A stretch of DNA of 64,000 bases, from positions 10,098 through 74,097 of the forward strand of contig CAYZII010000002.1 in the NCBI GenBank assembly GCA_964478415.1, in the 5' to 3' direction. Shown one piece after another: positions 35,784 through 44,176 of this stretch. Position numbers and translations under genes: made by a program. The notes under the pieces are model-generated. The model was not told where the DNA came from, did no database searches, and saw only the letters and a list, made by a program, of their open reading frames with translations. Origin of the DNA: Sulfuricystis sp964478415. GTDB taxonomy: Bacteria; Pseudomonadota; Gammaproteobacteria; Burkholderiales; Rhodocyclaceae. The stretch's first letter is position 1, and every line of letters starts with the position of its first letter.

Positions 35784-36950
35784 TCAAATCGTTTCGTTGA
35801 ACAGTTCCCGGCCGATCAGCATGCGGCGGATCTCCGAGGTACCGGCGCCGATCTCGTAGAGCTTTGCATCGCGCCACAGCCGGCCGGTCGGGTATTCGTT
35901 GATGTAGCCGTTGCCGCCCAGCGCCTGGATCGCTTCACCGGCCATCCAGGTGGCTTTCTCGGCGGCGTAAAGGATCGCGCCAGCCGCATCTTTGCGCAGC
36001 CTGCGGCTGTGGTCGTGCGTATCGCAGGCACGTCCGACCGCATAGACATAGGCGCGGCAGGCCTGCCAGGTCGTATACATGTCGGCGAGCTTGCCCTGCA
36101 TCAGCTGGAACTCGCCGATCGGCTGGCCGAACTGCTTGCGCTCGTGGACATAGGGCAAGACCACGTCCATGCAGGCCGCCATGATGCCCAGCGGCCCGCC
36201 AGCGAGTATCGCGCGTTCGTAATCGAGACCCGACATCAGCACCTTGACGCCGTTGCCGACGCCACCGAGCACGTTCTCTACCGGCACCTCGCAATCGTCG
36301 AAGAACAGCGGATAGGTATTCGAACCCCGCATGCCGAGCTTGTCCAGATGCGAGCCATGCGAGAAGCCCGTGAAGTTTTTTTCGACGATGAACGCGGTGA
36401 TGCCTTTTGCGCCGGCGGCGACATCGGTCTTGGCATAGACGATCAGCACATCGGCATCCCCGCCATTGGTGATCCACATCTTGCTGCCGTTCAGGACGTA
36501 GCGGTCGCCCTTTTTGTCGGCTCGAAGTTGCATCGAGACGACATCGGAGCCGGCGTTCGGCTCGGACATCGCCAACGCGCCGACATGCTCGCCGGAGATC
36601 AGTTTTGGCAGATAACGCGCTTTCTGCTCGGCTGTGCCATTCCTGCGCAACTGATTCACGCACAGATTCGAATGGGCGCCATAGGACAGCCCCACGGCAG
36701 CCGAGGCGCGGGAAATCTCTTCCATCGCGACGATGTGCGCCAGATAACCCATGCCGGTGCCACCGTCCTCCTCGGGCACGGTCAGTCCGAGCAGGCCGAG
36801 TGCGCCGAACTTGCGCCACAGGTCGGTGGGAAATTGGTTGTCGCGGTCGATCTGCGCCGCGCGCGGCGCGATCTCTTTGGCGGCAAAACTGCGCACCGTG
36901 TCGCGCAGCATCTCAATCTCATCGCCGAGCTGGAAGTCGAGTCCGATCAT
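35784..36950 (-). CDS. liuA: Isovaleryl-CoA dehydrogenase
   Basis: 388 residues. ALAMSEPNAGSDVVSMQLRA near 131-150 is the FAD and substrate region. SGLDYERAILAGGPLGIMAA near 239-258 carries the Glu that is catalytic in isovaleryl-CoA dehydrogenases. The C-terminal block YEIGAGTSEIRRMLIGREL has Gly where other acyl-CoA dehydrogenases keep Glu, which is diagnostic for this subfamily. It makes 3-methylcrotonyl-CoA and passes electrons to ETF. It lies one base after the thioesterase stop. Confidence 0.96.
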   Translation of the reverse strand: MIGLDFQLGDEIEMLRDTVRSFAAKEIAPRAAQIDRDNQFPTDLWRKFGALGLLGLTVPEEDGGTGMGYLAHIVAMEEISRASAAVGLSYGAHSNLCVNQLRRNGTAEQKARYLPKLISGEHVGALAMSEPNAGSDVVSMQLRADKKGDRYVLNGSKMWITNGGDADVLIVYAKTDVAAGAKGITAFIVEKNFTGFSHGSHLDKLGMRGSNTYPLFFDDCEVPVENVLGGVGNGVKVLMSGLDYERAILAGGPLGIMAACMDVVLPYVHERKQFGQPIGEFQLMQGKLADMYTTWQACRAYVYAVGRACDTHDHSRRLRKDAAGAILYAAEKATWMAGEAIQALGGNGYINEYPTGRLWRDAKLYEIGAGTSEIRRMLIGRELFNETI

Positions 36951-36951
36951 G

Positions 36952-37425
36952 TCATTTCTCCATCTTGTCGTGCATCGTCATCAATGTCTGCTGCATGATC
37001 GCGCACAGCGTCGGCTTGCCATGCCTGATCACCCAGGCCTCGCCGCGCGTGACGACGAGATTCCTGCCCGGCTTGACCACTTCGCCGCTGGCGACCAACA
37101 GCTCCCCGTCCGCCGGCGCGAGCAGGTTGATCTTGAACTCGACCGAAAGCACCGAGGTGTTCGCCGCCATCAGGGAAAAACCGGCATAGCCGCCCGCGCT
37201 GTCGAGGATCGTCGTGGTCACGCCGGCATGGAAATAGCCATGCTGTTGCGACAGCTCGGGACGATAGGGCAGGTGGATTTCGCAGCCGCCGGGCCAGAGG
37301 TCGATCAGTCGGGCACCGATCAGGCCCATCACCCCCTGCTTCGCGAAGCTCATGCGCACCTTTTCGTTCCACTGGGAGTCGCGGGGCTCGAATTTCGCCT
37401 CAGCGCGCGGGATGCCGTAGCTCAC
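36952..37425 (-). CDS. PaaI family thioesterase (hotdog fold)
   Basis: 157 residues. The start is GTG at 37425 with GGAGG four bases upstream; an internal ATG would cut into the conserved domain. FHAGVTTTILDSAGGYAGFS near residues 64-83 is the hotdog helix with the Asp used by PaaI-type enzymes, followed by LSVEFKINLLAPADGELLVA. It probably hydrolyses stalled acyl-CoA esters. As the first structural gene after the LiuR-type operator, it is placed to protect CoA pools during leucine breakdown. Confidence 0.88.
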   Translation of the reverse strand: MSYGIPRAEAKFEPRDSQWNEKVRMSFAKQGVMGLIGARLIDLWPGGCEIHLPYRPELSQQHGYFHAGVTTTILDSAGGYAGFSLMAANTSVLSVEFKINLLAPADGELLVASGEVVKPGRNLVVTRGEAWVIRHGKPTLCAIMQQTLMTMHDKMEK

Positions 37426-37448
37426 GGTGCCTCCGTAAAGTTTGGCTC

Positions 37449-37478
37449 ATTCTATGTTGACGTTTACGTCAACGTCAA
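37449..37478 (-). promoter_or_regulatory. LiuR/MerR-type promoter and operator of the liu operon
   Basis: On the minus strand TTGACG (-35; 37473-37478) and TAGAAT (-10; 37449-37454) are 18 bp apart. A near-perfect palindrome (37457-37478, arms TTGACGTTNACGT) sits over the spacer. An operator between -35 and -10 with a long spacer is the classic MerR-family arrangement. The right end of the operator overlaps the liuR stop codon. Confidence 0.75.
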
Positions 37479-37879
37479 ATACGCTTGCGGGCGGTCCCGC
37501 CTTCGGCGAGCAGGCTGCGACATTGCCGCTCCAGGGCGTCGAGCTCGGCGAGCACCGCTTCGATGTCCTCGCGCTGCTGCTCGAGTTTGGCGCGACGCTT
37601 GGCCAGCACCTCGAGCAGACGAGTCAGTTGCGAGGATTCGGGCGCGGTGTCGTACATGTCGATCAGCTCGCGGATTTCGGCGAGCGAAAGCCCCAGGCGT
37701 TTGCCACGCAGGGTGAGCTTGAGCCGGGTGCGGTCGCGCTTGCTATAGATGCGCTGCATGCCGACGCGGGTCGGTGAAAGCAGGCCCTGATCCTCGTAAT
37801 AGCGGATCGTGCGCGGCGTCAGGTTGAATTCGCGTGCCAGCTCGGCGATGGTGTAGGTAGGTGAGGGGGTCGAAGTCAT
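37475..37879 (-). CDS. liuR: MerR family regulator of leucine/isovalerate catabolism
   Basis: 134 residues from the ATG at 37879. The winged HTH is TYTIAELAREFNLTPRTIRY followed by YEDQGLLSPTRVGMQRIYSK (residues about 8-47). A coiled-coil dimerisation helix follows, from about residue 85 to 125. LiuR-type MerR proteins control liu genes in many proteobacteria, binding sites like the one found just downstream of this gene. The gene is directly upstream of the operon on the same strand. A longer upstream reading of the frame would enter the intergenic region and lacks a good start. Confidence 0.92.
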   Translation of the reverse strand: MTSTPSPTYTIAELAREFNLTPRTIRYYEDQGLLSPTRVGMQRIYSKRDRTRLKLTLRGKRLGLSLAEIRELIDMYDTAPESSQLTRLLEVLAKRRAKLEQQREDIEAVLAELDALERQCRSLLAEGGTARKRI

Positions 37880-37971
37880 TATGTTGCAGTGCACCAATAG
37901 TTTTTCATTTCGGATACACTTAGGAATCACCAAGTAGAACAGATTTGCGCCAGCCGGGCAACGCGCCAAGC

Positions 37972-38994
37972 ATGCCGATCACTTATCCTTTCCCGACACC
38001 GCCGGAAGCAGGCGTTCTCCAGCAAGTGGCGTTAGGCGTGCACTGGCTGCGCATGCCTTTGCCGTTCGCGCTCGATCACATCAACCTGTGGCTGATCGAA
38101 GACGGCGACGGCTATACCGCGGTCGACACCGGCATCGCGATGGACAGTGTCAAAGACGCCTGGAAATCGGCGCTGGCGGGACGGCACCTAAAACGGCAGA
38201 TCGTCACGCACTTTCATCCCGATCACCTGGGACTGGCTGCCTGGCTGGAAGCCGAGACCGGCGCGCCATTGGCGATCACGCAGGGAGAATATCTGACCGG
38301 ACAAGCCATCGCTGCGGACATTCCACCCTTCGATGTGGCCTCGATGGTACGATTCTTTCACCGCCACGGTCTCGATACGGCGCGCTGCGCGGCGCTCACG
38401 GCGCGTGGCAATGCCTACCGGCACGGGGTACCGGCGATCCCGGCGACCTTCCAGCCGCTCTTCGATGACGATTGGCTGACGCTCGGCGAGCACAGCTGGC
38501 AGATCATCGTCGGGCACGGCCACGCCCCGGAGCATGCCAGCCTCTATTGTGACCAGCTGAACGTGCTGATCTCCGGTGACATGCTGCTGCCGCGCATCAC
38601 GAGCAACATCAGTGCCTATGCCGCCGCGCCCGATCTCGACACGCTCGCCCTGTATCTTTCATCCCTCGACCGTCTCGGCACGCTGCCCGCCGAGACGCTG
38701 GTGCTGCCTTCGCACGGCCTGCCTTTCCGCGGCCAGCACGCCCGCATCGAGGAGCTGAAGGCGCATCATGCAGCGCGTTGCGCCGAGCTACTCGCCGCCT
38801 GCGAAAGGGCGCCCCGCAGCGCCGGCGAACTGCTCGAAACGCTGTTCGGCCGCCCCATTACCGATCCCCACCAGACCCTGTTTGCGATGGGCGAGGCGAT
38901 CGCCCACCTGAACCACCTCGAACGCTGTGGCAGTCTGCGGCGTATCTTTGACGATGGCATTATTCGTTACAGCAGAATCCCCGACAAGGAGTGA
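37972..38994 (+). CDS. Metallo-beta-lactamase fold hydrolase
   Basis: 340 residues from the ATG at 37972; a TTG at 37945 is in frame but less likely. QIVTHFHPDHLGLAAWLEAE near residues 79-98 carries the HxHxDH metal motif, and further ligands are seen in GHGHAPEHASLY near 183 and ISGDMLLPRI near 201. A C-terminal winged-helix-like extension follows LVLPSHGLPFRGQHARIEEL, as in the LACTB2/SoxH-like subgroup. It may hydrolyse a thioester. It is divergent from liuR and five bases upstream of the PHA synthase start. A copy of the dispersed motif lies at codons 64-72. Confidence 0.88.
   Translation: MPITYPFPTPPEAGVLQQVALGVHWLRMPLPFALDHINLWLIEDGDGYTAVDTGIAMDSVKDAWKSALAGRHLKRQIVTHFHPDHLGLAAWLEAETGAPLAITQGEYLTGQAIAADIPPFDVASMVRFFHRHGLDTARCAALTARGNAYRHGVPAIPATFQPLFDDDWLTLGEHSWQIIVGHGHAPEHASLYCDQLNVLISGDMLLPRITSNISAYAAAPDLDTLALYLSSLDRLGTLPAETLVLPSHGLPFRGQHARIEELKAHHAARCAELLAACERAPRSAGELLETLFGRPITDPHQTLFAMGEAIAHLNHLERCGSLRRIFDDGIIRYSRIPDKE
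38163..38187 (-). repeat. Dispersed 25-nt motif, near-perfect copy in the MBL gene
   Basis: 24 of 25 positions match the consensus on the minus strand. The MBL gene reads it as KSALAGRH, a different frame from the copies in waaA, the RND adaptor and the DUF3683 gene (K-I/L-G-A-G-G). This shows that conservation is at the DNA and not the peptide level. Confidence 0.65.
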
Positions 38995-38999
38995 CAGAC

Positions 39000-40823
39000 A
39001 TGACTACGACACAAGAAACCGACAAGCCCAGCTTGCCCGATCCTCAGGAAATCGCCAGGACTTATGCCGAAGTCGCGCAACGCGCCGCGAAACTGCTCGA
39101 CCAGTACATCAAGCGCCAGCTGAAGAAAGGCGTCACCCCACCGCAAGACGAACTCGGCGTCGCACAGGCCTTCATGGAAATGATGGCCAAGCTGCTCGCC
39201 AATCCCTACCGGCTCGCCCAGGCCCAGATGAATCTGGTCTGGGACTACTTCTCGCTCTGGCAGCACTCCTGGCTGCGCTTCATGGGCATCCAGACCCCGC
39301 CGGTAGCAACACCGCCCAAAGGCGACAAGCGCTTCAAGGACGAACAATGGGAAGAGCACTTCCTGTTCGATTTCATCAAGCAGTCATACCTGATCGCCGC
39401 GCGCAATATCCACGACACGGTCTGCTGCGTGCAAGGCCTCGATGAACAGACGCAGCGCAAGGTGAACTTTTACACGCGCCAGTTCATCGATGCGCTCGCA
39501 CCGACCAATTTCGTGCACACCAATCCCGAAGTGTTCCGCGAGACGGTGCGCAGCCATGGTCAGAATCTGATCAAAGGGCTCAACAACCTGTTGCGCGATC
39601 TCGAAGCGGGCGATGGCCAGTTGCGCGTCAAGATGACCGACACCTCGGCGTTCGAACTCGGCAAGAACATCGCCACCACCCCCGGCAAGGTGGTGTTCCA
39701 GAACGAGCTGATACAGCTTCTGCAGTTTTCGCCGACGACGCAGACCCAATACAAGCGCCCGCTGCTGATCGTCCCGCCATGGATCAACAAATACTACATC
39801 CTCGATCTGCGCGAGAAGAATTCCTACATCAAGTGGGCCCTTGATCAAGGCCATACGGTGTTCTGCATCTCATGGGTCAATCCGGACGAGCGCCTCGCGC
39901 AAAAGAGCTTCGAGGACTACGTCTTCGAAGGCACGCTGACCGCGCTGGACAAGGTTTGCGAACAGACCGGGGAAAAGGAGGTCAATGCCGTCGGCTACTG
40001 CCTCGGCGGAACATTGCTCGGCACCACGGCCGCCTATCTCGCGGCGAAGAAGGACAAACGGCTTGCCTCGGCGACCTTCTTCACGACGATGCTGGATTTT
40101 TCGATCCCCGGCGAGCTGGGCGTATTCATCGACGAAGAGCAGGTCGCGAATCTGGAGAAAAAGATGCGCGAGCGCGGCTATCTCGAAGGCAGCGAGATGG
40201 CGACCACGTTCAACCTGCTGCGCGCCAACGACCTGATCTGGTCTTTCGTCGTCAATAACTACTTGCTCGGCAAGGATCCGTTCCCGTTCGATCTGCTCTA
40301 CTGGAACTCCGATTCCACGCGCATGCCGGCGGCGATGCACAGCTTCTACCTGCGCAACATGTATATGAGGAACCTGCTCAAGGAGCCGGGCGGCATCGTG
40401 ATCGGCGACGTGGCAATCGACCTCTCCAAGGTCAAGGCGCCGGCCTACTTCATCTCGACGATCGAAGACCACATCGCGCCGTGGCAGAGCACCTACCTCG
40501 GGGCGAAACTGTTTGCCGGCCCGGTGCGTTTCGTGCTCGGCGGCTCCGGTCACATCGCCGGCATCGTCAATCCGCCTGCGGCGAACAAATACGGCTACTG
40601 GACGGATGCGGCGAAACCCCTGCCGGAAACCCCCGAGCAGTGGTTCGAGGGTGCAGAGCACCACGAAGGTTCCTGGTGGACCGACTGGCAGGCCTGGGTG
40701 AGCGCGCTCGATGACGAGCGGGTGCCGGCGCGCGATCCGGTCAAGGGCAGGCTCGGCGTGCTCGAGGATGCGCCGGGCTCCTACGTGAAGTTCCGCCTCG
40801 ACCAGCAGAAACAGGCTGCATGA
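39000..40823 (+). CDS. phaC: Class I poly(3-hydroxyalkanoate) synthase
   Basis: 607 residues from the ATG at 39000, with AAGGAG nine bases before. A PhaC N-terminal domain (residues about 70-250) is followed by an alpha/beta hydrolase core. The lipase-like box GYCLGGTLLG near 332 holds the catalytic Cys; the Asp is in TIEDHIAPWQSTYLGAK near 490 and the His in GGSGHIAGIVNPP near 517. It polymerises hydroxyacyl-CoA to storage polyester. Acetyl-CoA and acetoacetyl-CoA from the nearby leucine operon could supply it. phaA, phaB and phasin genes are not in the window. The next gene overlaps its stop as ATGA. Confidence 0.95.
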   Translation: MTTTQETDKPSLPDPQEIARTYAEVAQRAAKLLDQYIKRQLKKGVTPPQDELGVAQAFMEMMAKLLANPYRLAQAQMNLVWDYFSLWQHSWLRFMGIQTPPVATPPKGDKRFKDEQWEEHFLFDFIKQSYLIAARNIHDTVCCVQGLDEQTQRKVNFYTRQFIDALAPTNFVHTNPEVFRETVRSHGQNLIKGLNNLLRDLEAGDGQLRVKMTDTSAFELGKNIATTPGKVVFQNELIQLLQFSPTTQTQYKRPLLIVPPWINKYYILDLREKNSYIKWALDQGHTVFCISWVNPDERLAQKSFEDYVFEGTLTALDKVCEQTGEKEVNAVGYCLGGTLLGTTAAYLAAKKDKRLASATFFTTMLDFSIPGELGVFIDEEQVANLEKKMRERGYLEGSEMATTFNLLRANDLIWSFVVNNYLLGKDPFPFDLLYWNSDSTRMPAAMHSFYLRNMYMRNLLKEPGGIVIGDVAIDLSKVKAPAYFISTIEDHIAPWQSTYLGAKLFAGPVRFVLGGSGHIAGIVNPPAANKYGYWTDAAKPLPETPEQWFEGAEHHEGSWWTDWQAWVSALDDERVPARDPVKGRLGVLEDAPGSYVKFRLDQQKQAA

Positions 40824-41284
40824 ACCCGCCCGTTCGCGTCGTCTTCGACACGAACGTGCTGATCTCCTTTTTCGTGTTCGCCGACAGCCGCCTCGCCCCG
40901 CTCTGGGACGAGGTCGTCTCCGGCCGGTGGCAGGCGCTGACCAATGCCGCCTGTCTGGTCGAATTCCGGCGTGTGCTAGGCTATTCGCTGTTCTCGCTCC
41001 CCCCAGAAGTGCAAGCCGCGGCCTGTGAAAGCTATCTGAGCCATGCGCGGATCATCGAAGCGGTGCCACAACCCGCCAGGGCCCTGCCCCAATGCGAAGA
41101 TCGGGATGATCAGAAGTTTCTCGAACTCGCCCGCGATGGCGGTGCCCATTGGCTGATCACCGCCGACAAATGCTTGCTCAAATTGCGTCGCGGGCGGCGG
41201 CTCGCCGGCCTGTTTGCGATCCTCACGCCGGAAGAAGCGCTGCAGAAAATCGGCGCTGACAGGACGGCACCCAACGGCGTTTAG
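40820..41284 (+). CDS. PIN-domain protein (COG1569-type putative toxin)
   Basis: 154 residues. RVVFDTNVLISFFVFADSRL near the N-terminus gives the first PIN Asp, and CEDRDDQKFLELARDGGAHW near 91-110 and ITADKCLL near 112 supply further acidic residues of the Mg-dependent RNase fold. Such proteins are usually the toxin of type II pairs, but no antitoxin ORF is visible next to it. Its start overlaps phaC by ATGA. The C-terminal residues KIGADRTAPNGV are encoded by a copy of the dispersed motif, so the tail may be an acquired extension. Confidence 0.82.
   Translation: MNPPVRVVFDTNVLISFFVFADSRLAPLWDEVVSGRWQALTNAACLVEFRRVLGYSLFSLPPEVQAAACESYLSHARIIEAVPQPARALPQCEDRDDQKFLELARDGGAHWLITADKCLLKLRRGRRLAGLFAILTPEEALQKIGADRTAPNGV
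41246..41270 (-). repeat. Dispersed 25-nt motif, copy at the 3' end of the PIN gene
   Basis: 23 of 25 positions match. It encodes KIGADRTA, just before the stop at 41282-41284 and next to the small hairpin at 41284-41300. Confidence 0.55.
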
Positions 41285-41300
41285 CGGCAAATATTGCCGC
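41284..41300 (+). terminator. Small hairpin after the PIN gene
   Basis: GCGGCAA, loop ATA, TTGCCGC: a perfect 7-bp stem starting at the last base of the TAG stop. No U-tract follows directly; a T6 run appears only at 41322-41327. It may be a weak terminator or an mRNA-end stabiliser of the phaC-PIN transcript. Confidence 0.35.
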
Positions 41301-41379
41301 TTGGAATTCCCCCAGACGGCGTTTTTTCCACGCAGCGAAGCCCTGTGACGCCTGGCAAGGAAGTTGCAGAGCTCTGTTC

Positions 41380-42414
41380 ATGCCTTCCTCTGCCCTCGCC
41401 TTTGCTGAAGCATTCGGCAGCGCCTTCGCCAATACGACGGCCCGCCCGGCGCCGTTCGCCCCCGAGCGCGCCGCGCCGTGGGATCGCCTGATCGCGCTGG
41501 CCCACGCCTATGTCGAGGCGATCGAATGCTGGTCGTGTACCGTGCAGGATGTGATCCGTTTTTCGACGCTGGCGGCCGAGCTGGTCGGCCTCGTCGCAGC
41601 CAGGCCCAATGTGAGTCTCACTATGGCTCCGCACCTGCCGATTGGCAGCCCTGCATTGCGCCACGCGTTCGCCACGGCGCTCCTCGGCATCCAGCTCGGA
41701 CAAGCGATCCGTCTCGATGCGCGCCGTCAGCATACGGTGGCCAAAGCGGCGTTGTTCATGAATCTGTCCAGTCTCGATCTTCAGGACACTCTGCTTGCTC
41801 CCCACGCGCTCCCCACGGATGCCCAGCGCATCACGCTGATGCGCCACCCCAAGCTCGCCGCCGACCTGTTGCGCGAGTCGCCGGGGGCCGATCTGGGTTG
41901 GATCGAAGCCGTCGAACAACATCACGAATACTTCGACGGCAGCGGCTATCCGGCCGCGCTGGCCGGTGACGAAATCTGTCTCGAAGCACGCATCCTGAGG
42001 ATCGTCGATGTCTGGTATGCCCTCGTCGCGCCGCGCCGTTTTCTGCGCAACGCGATGACGCCGCGCGCTGCGCTGCACTGGCTGCTCTCGCGCAAACGCC
42101 AGCAGTTCGACGCACAGCTGCTCGAAGCGCTGCGCCGCATCACCGGTTCTTGTCCGCCCGGCACCGTCGTGCGACTGGCCAACCGCGAAACGGCGCTGGT
42201 CTTCACGGCACAGCCGGGCATGACATTGCCACGCCAGGTGATCTCGATCCTCGGCGTGCATGGCCGACTGCTGCGCGAGCCGGTGCGACGCGATACCCGC
42301 CGCAAAGATTACGCAATCAAGGCGATCACGACGCTACAAGGCATTGCGATTCCCACTGCCTACTGGCAACAGCTGTGGTCGCTGGTCGCAGCAACCGCGC
42401 GAGAATGCTGGTAG
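41380..42414 (+). CDS. Degenerate HD-GYP domain protein
   Basis: 344 residues. HHEYFDGSGYPAALAGDEIC near 181-200 is the GYP signature, and MRHPKLAADLLRE near 154 and ARILRIVDVWYAL near 205 fit the HD-GYP order. Yet the HD dyad is gone: where active proteins have AxLLHDIGK this one has AALFMNLSSLD near 123-133 (His to Met, Asp to Asn). The enzyme is therefore probably inactive as a c-di-GMP phosphodiesterase and may act as a sensor or scaffold. No receiver or PAS domain is fused. It is a stand-alone gene between the PIN gene and an alpha/beta hydrolase. Confidence 0.8.
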   Translation: MPSSALAFAEAFGSAFANTTARPAPFAPERAAPWDRLIALAHAYVEAIECWSCTVQDVIRFSTLAAELVGLVAARPNVSLTMAPHLPIGSPALRHAFATALLGIQLGQAIRLDARRQHTVAKAALFMNLSSLDLQDTLLAPHALPTDAQRITLMRHPKLAADLLRESPGADLGWIEAVEQHHEYFDGSGYPAALAGDEICLEARILRIVDVWYALVAPRRFLRNAMTPRAALHWLLSRKRQQFDAQLLEALRRITGSCPPGTVVRLANRETALVFTAQPGMTLPRQVISILGVHGRLLREPVRRDTRRKDYAIKAITTLQGIAIPTAYWQQLWSLVAATARECW

Positions 42415-42432
42415 GAACACTAGAATGCGGCG

Positions 42433-43260
42433 ATGCAGAATCGCCGCGATCGCCTCGAAGTCCTTTCCCACCCGCCGCAACATCCCCGTCCGGAGCTTCC
42501 GCCACTCCTCTTCCTGCACGGCGCCTACACCGCCGCCTGGTGCTGGGAAAACTACCAGCCCTTCTTCGCTGCCGCCGGCTTCGAGAACCACGCACTGTCC
42601 TTCTCCGGTCACGGTGCCAGCCCGGGCCGGGAACATCTGGATAGCCTCTCGATCGATGATTACGTCGCCGACGTCGCCGCGGTCGTCAGCAGTCTCCGTG
42701 CGCCGCCCGTGCTGATCGGCCATTCGATGGGTGGCTTCGTCGTGCAGAAATACCTCGAACGTCATTTCGCTCCCGCAGCAGTGCTGATCTGTTCGGTACC
42801 GCCACAGGGGCTGACCGCTTCGGCCGTCGGCATGTTCTTCAAACAGCCCGGTCTGCTGTTCGAATTCAACGCCCTGATGAGCGGGCGCCACGTCGCTCTC
42901 GATAAGCTGCGCAAGGCGCTGTTTGCGCAACCGGTCGCGCTCGATGAGCTGATGCGCTATGCCCGCCTTGCCCAGCCGGAATCGCACCGCGCGCTCTGGG
43001 ACATGATGCTGTTCAACCTGCCGCACGCCCGGCAAGTGCTGGCGCACCTGCCAGCCGGACACGAGAGCCTGCGCATCCTCGGTGCCGATCACGACCTGAT
43101 CATTCCGCCGGCGCTGGTCAGGATGACCGCGCAGACGTATGGTGTCCACGCGGTGATCTACCCTGGCATGGGACATGGATTGATGCTGGAAGCCGACTGG
43201 CGCACGCCGGCGCAGGATCTGCTCGACTGGCTGCACCAGCGTTTCAACCCAGAAATTTGA
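42433..43260 (+). CDS. Alpha/beta hydrolase
   Basis: 275 residues. FLHGAYTAAWCWENYQPFFA near residue 20 is the oxyanion strand. VLIGHSMGGFVVQKYLERHF near 94-113 holds the nucleophile Ser in GHSMGG. LGADHDLIIPP near 216 supplies the Asp and YPGMGHGLMLEADWRTP near 239 the His. It resembles esterases or lysophospholipase-like hydrolases; the substrate is unknown. It is 18 bp after the HD-GYP gene and converges on the DUF123 gene with a 17-bp overlap. Confidence 0.88.
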   Translation: MQNRRDRLEVLSHPPQHPRPELPPLLFLHGAYTAAWCWENYQPFFAAAGFENHALSFSGHGASPGREHLDSLSIDDYVADVAAVVSSLRAPPVLIGHSMGGFVVQKYLERHFAPAAVLICSVPPQGLTASAVGMFFKQPGLLFEFNALMSGRHVALDKLRKALFAQPVALDELMRYARLAQPESHRALWDMMLFNLPHARQVLAHLPAGHESLRILGADHDLIIPPALVRMTAQTYGVHAVIYPGMGHGLMLEADWRTPAQDLLDWLHQRFNPEI

Positions 43261-43594
43261 GGTGGCTGCCGCAGCCGGCACGACAGTCAGAGGCGCCAAA
43301 CCCCGGAACGAGAATGACGCCACGCGTCGCACGGTTGATGGCGCATTCCTCCCCGCCATAACGCTGCACGCCTACGACGGAAACTCCCGGTGCAGCGAGC
43401 AGCCAGTCGATGTGCCAATGCAGCGACTTCTTTCGGCGCAAATGCCGTGCGATGCGCTGCTCGAAGTTGCGGCGCGCCGAACCGGTATAGACATACCGGC
43501 CGGCCGGAAAATCGCGGCTGCCGAGCCGCCCGATGCGCACGCGCAGCGGGCGGGAAAGCTCGATCAGGAGCTGGTAGGTGATCAGCTGCGTCAC
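43244..43594 (-). CDS. DUF123 (GIY-YIG-like) small protein
   Basis: 116 residues from a GTG at 43594 that overlaps the dps stop as GTGA. RIGRLGSRDFPAGRYVYTGS followed by ARRNFEQRIARHLRRKKSLH near residues 20-59, then WHIDWLLAAPG, is the conserved DUF123 core; the pattern YVYTGSA resembles the GIY-YIG nuclease start. CGSHLKFLG at the end is typical of this family as stand-alone protein or fused to endonuclease III. A DNA-related function is plausible, not shown. Confidence 0.85.
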   Translation of the reverse strand: MTQLITYQLLIELSRPLRVRIGRLGSRDFPAGRYVYTGSARRNFEQRIARHLRRKKSLHWHIDWLLAAPGVSVVGVQRYGGEECAINRATRGVILVPGFGASDCRAGCGSHLKFLG

Positions 43595-44079
43595 TCTTCC
43601 AACAGGCTCCTAAGCATCCAGGCGGTCTTTTCGTGTACCTCCAACCGCTGGGTGAGCAGATCCAGCGTCGGCTGGTCGTTGGCCTTTTCGACGATCGGGA
43701 ACAGGCTGCGCGCGGTACGCGCCGTGGCTTCCTGCGCCGCGACGAGCAGACGGATCATCTCGGTGGCTTTCGGCACACCTTTCGGCTCTTCGATCGAGGA
43801 GAGCTTGGCAAAGTCACGATTGCTGCCCGGTGCCGGATGACCGAGCGCGCGGATGCGTTCGGCGATCATATCGAGCGCATTCCACTGCTCTGTGTATTGC
43901 TGCATGAACATCTGATGCAGGGTGTTGAACATCGGCCCGGTAACGTTCCAGTGGAAGTTGTGCGTCATCAGGTAGAGCGTGTAGCTGTCGGCGAGGAAAC
44001 GCGACAAGCCTTCGGCGATCTTGGCACGGTCGGCATCAGAGATACCGATGTCGATACGGGGTACGGTTTGCTTTTTCAT
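43591..44079 (-). CDS. dps: Dps family DNA-binding ferritin
   Basis: 162 residues. YTLYLMTHNFHWNVTGPMFN near 33-52 and QMFMQQYTEQWNALDMIAER near 57-76 carry the ferroxidase His/Asp/Glu residues of Dps. RLEVHEKTAWMLRSLLEE ends the protein. It forms dodecamers that store iron and protect DNA from peroxide. A strong AAGGAGA sits ahead of the ATG at 44079, and oxyR lies 97 bp upstream on the same strand; OxyR control is likely by analogy, although no clear OxyR box was found. Confidence 0.94.
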   Translation of the reverse strand: MKKQTVPRIDIGISDADRAKIAEGLSRFLADSYTLYLMTHNFHWNVTGPMFNTLHQMFMQQYTEQWNALDMIAERIRALGHPAPGSNRDFAKLSSIEEPKGVPKATEMIRLLVAAQEATARTARSLFPIVEKANDQPTLDLLTQRLEVHEKTAWMLRSLLEE

Positions 44080-44176
44080 GGTGGTCTCCTTTTCCCTGCT
44101 GTGTCGATGCTGTCAATTTAGGCCGAAAACCACGCAGCGGCCAGCAAATCGTTTCAATCGGCCGGATAGCAGCAAG

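Noticed and set aside
44080..44176. OxyR box upstream of dps
   Set aside because: No ATAG-N7-CTAT spaced repeats were found by eye, only short imperfect inverted repeats.
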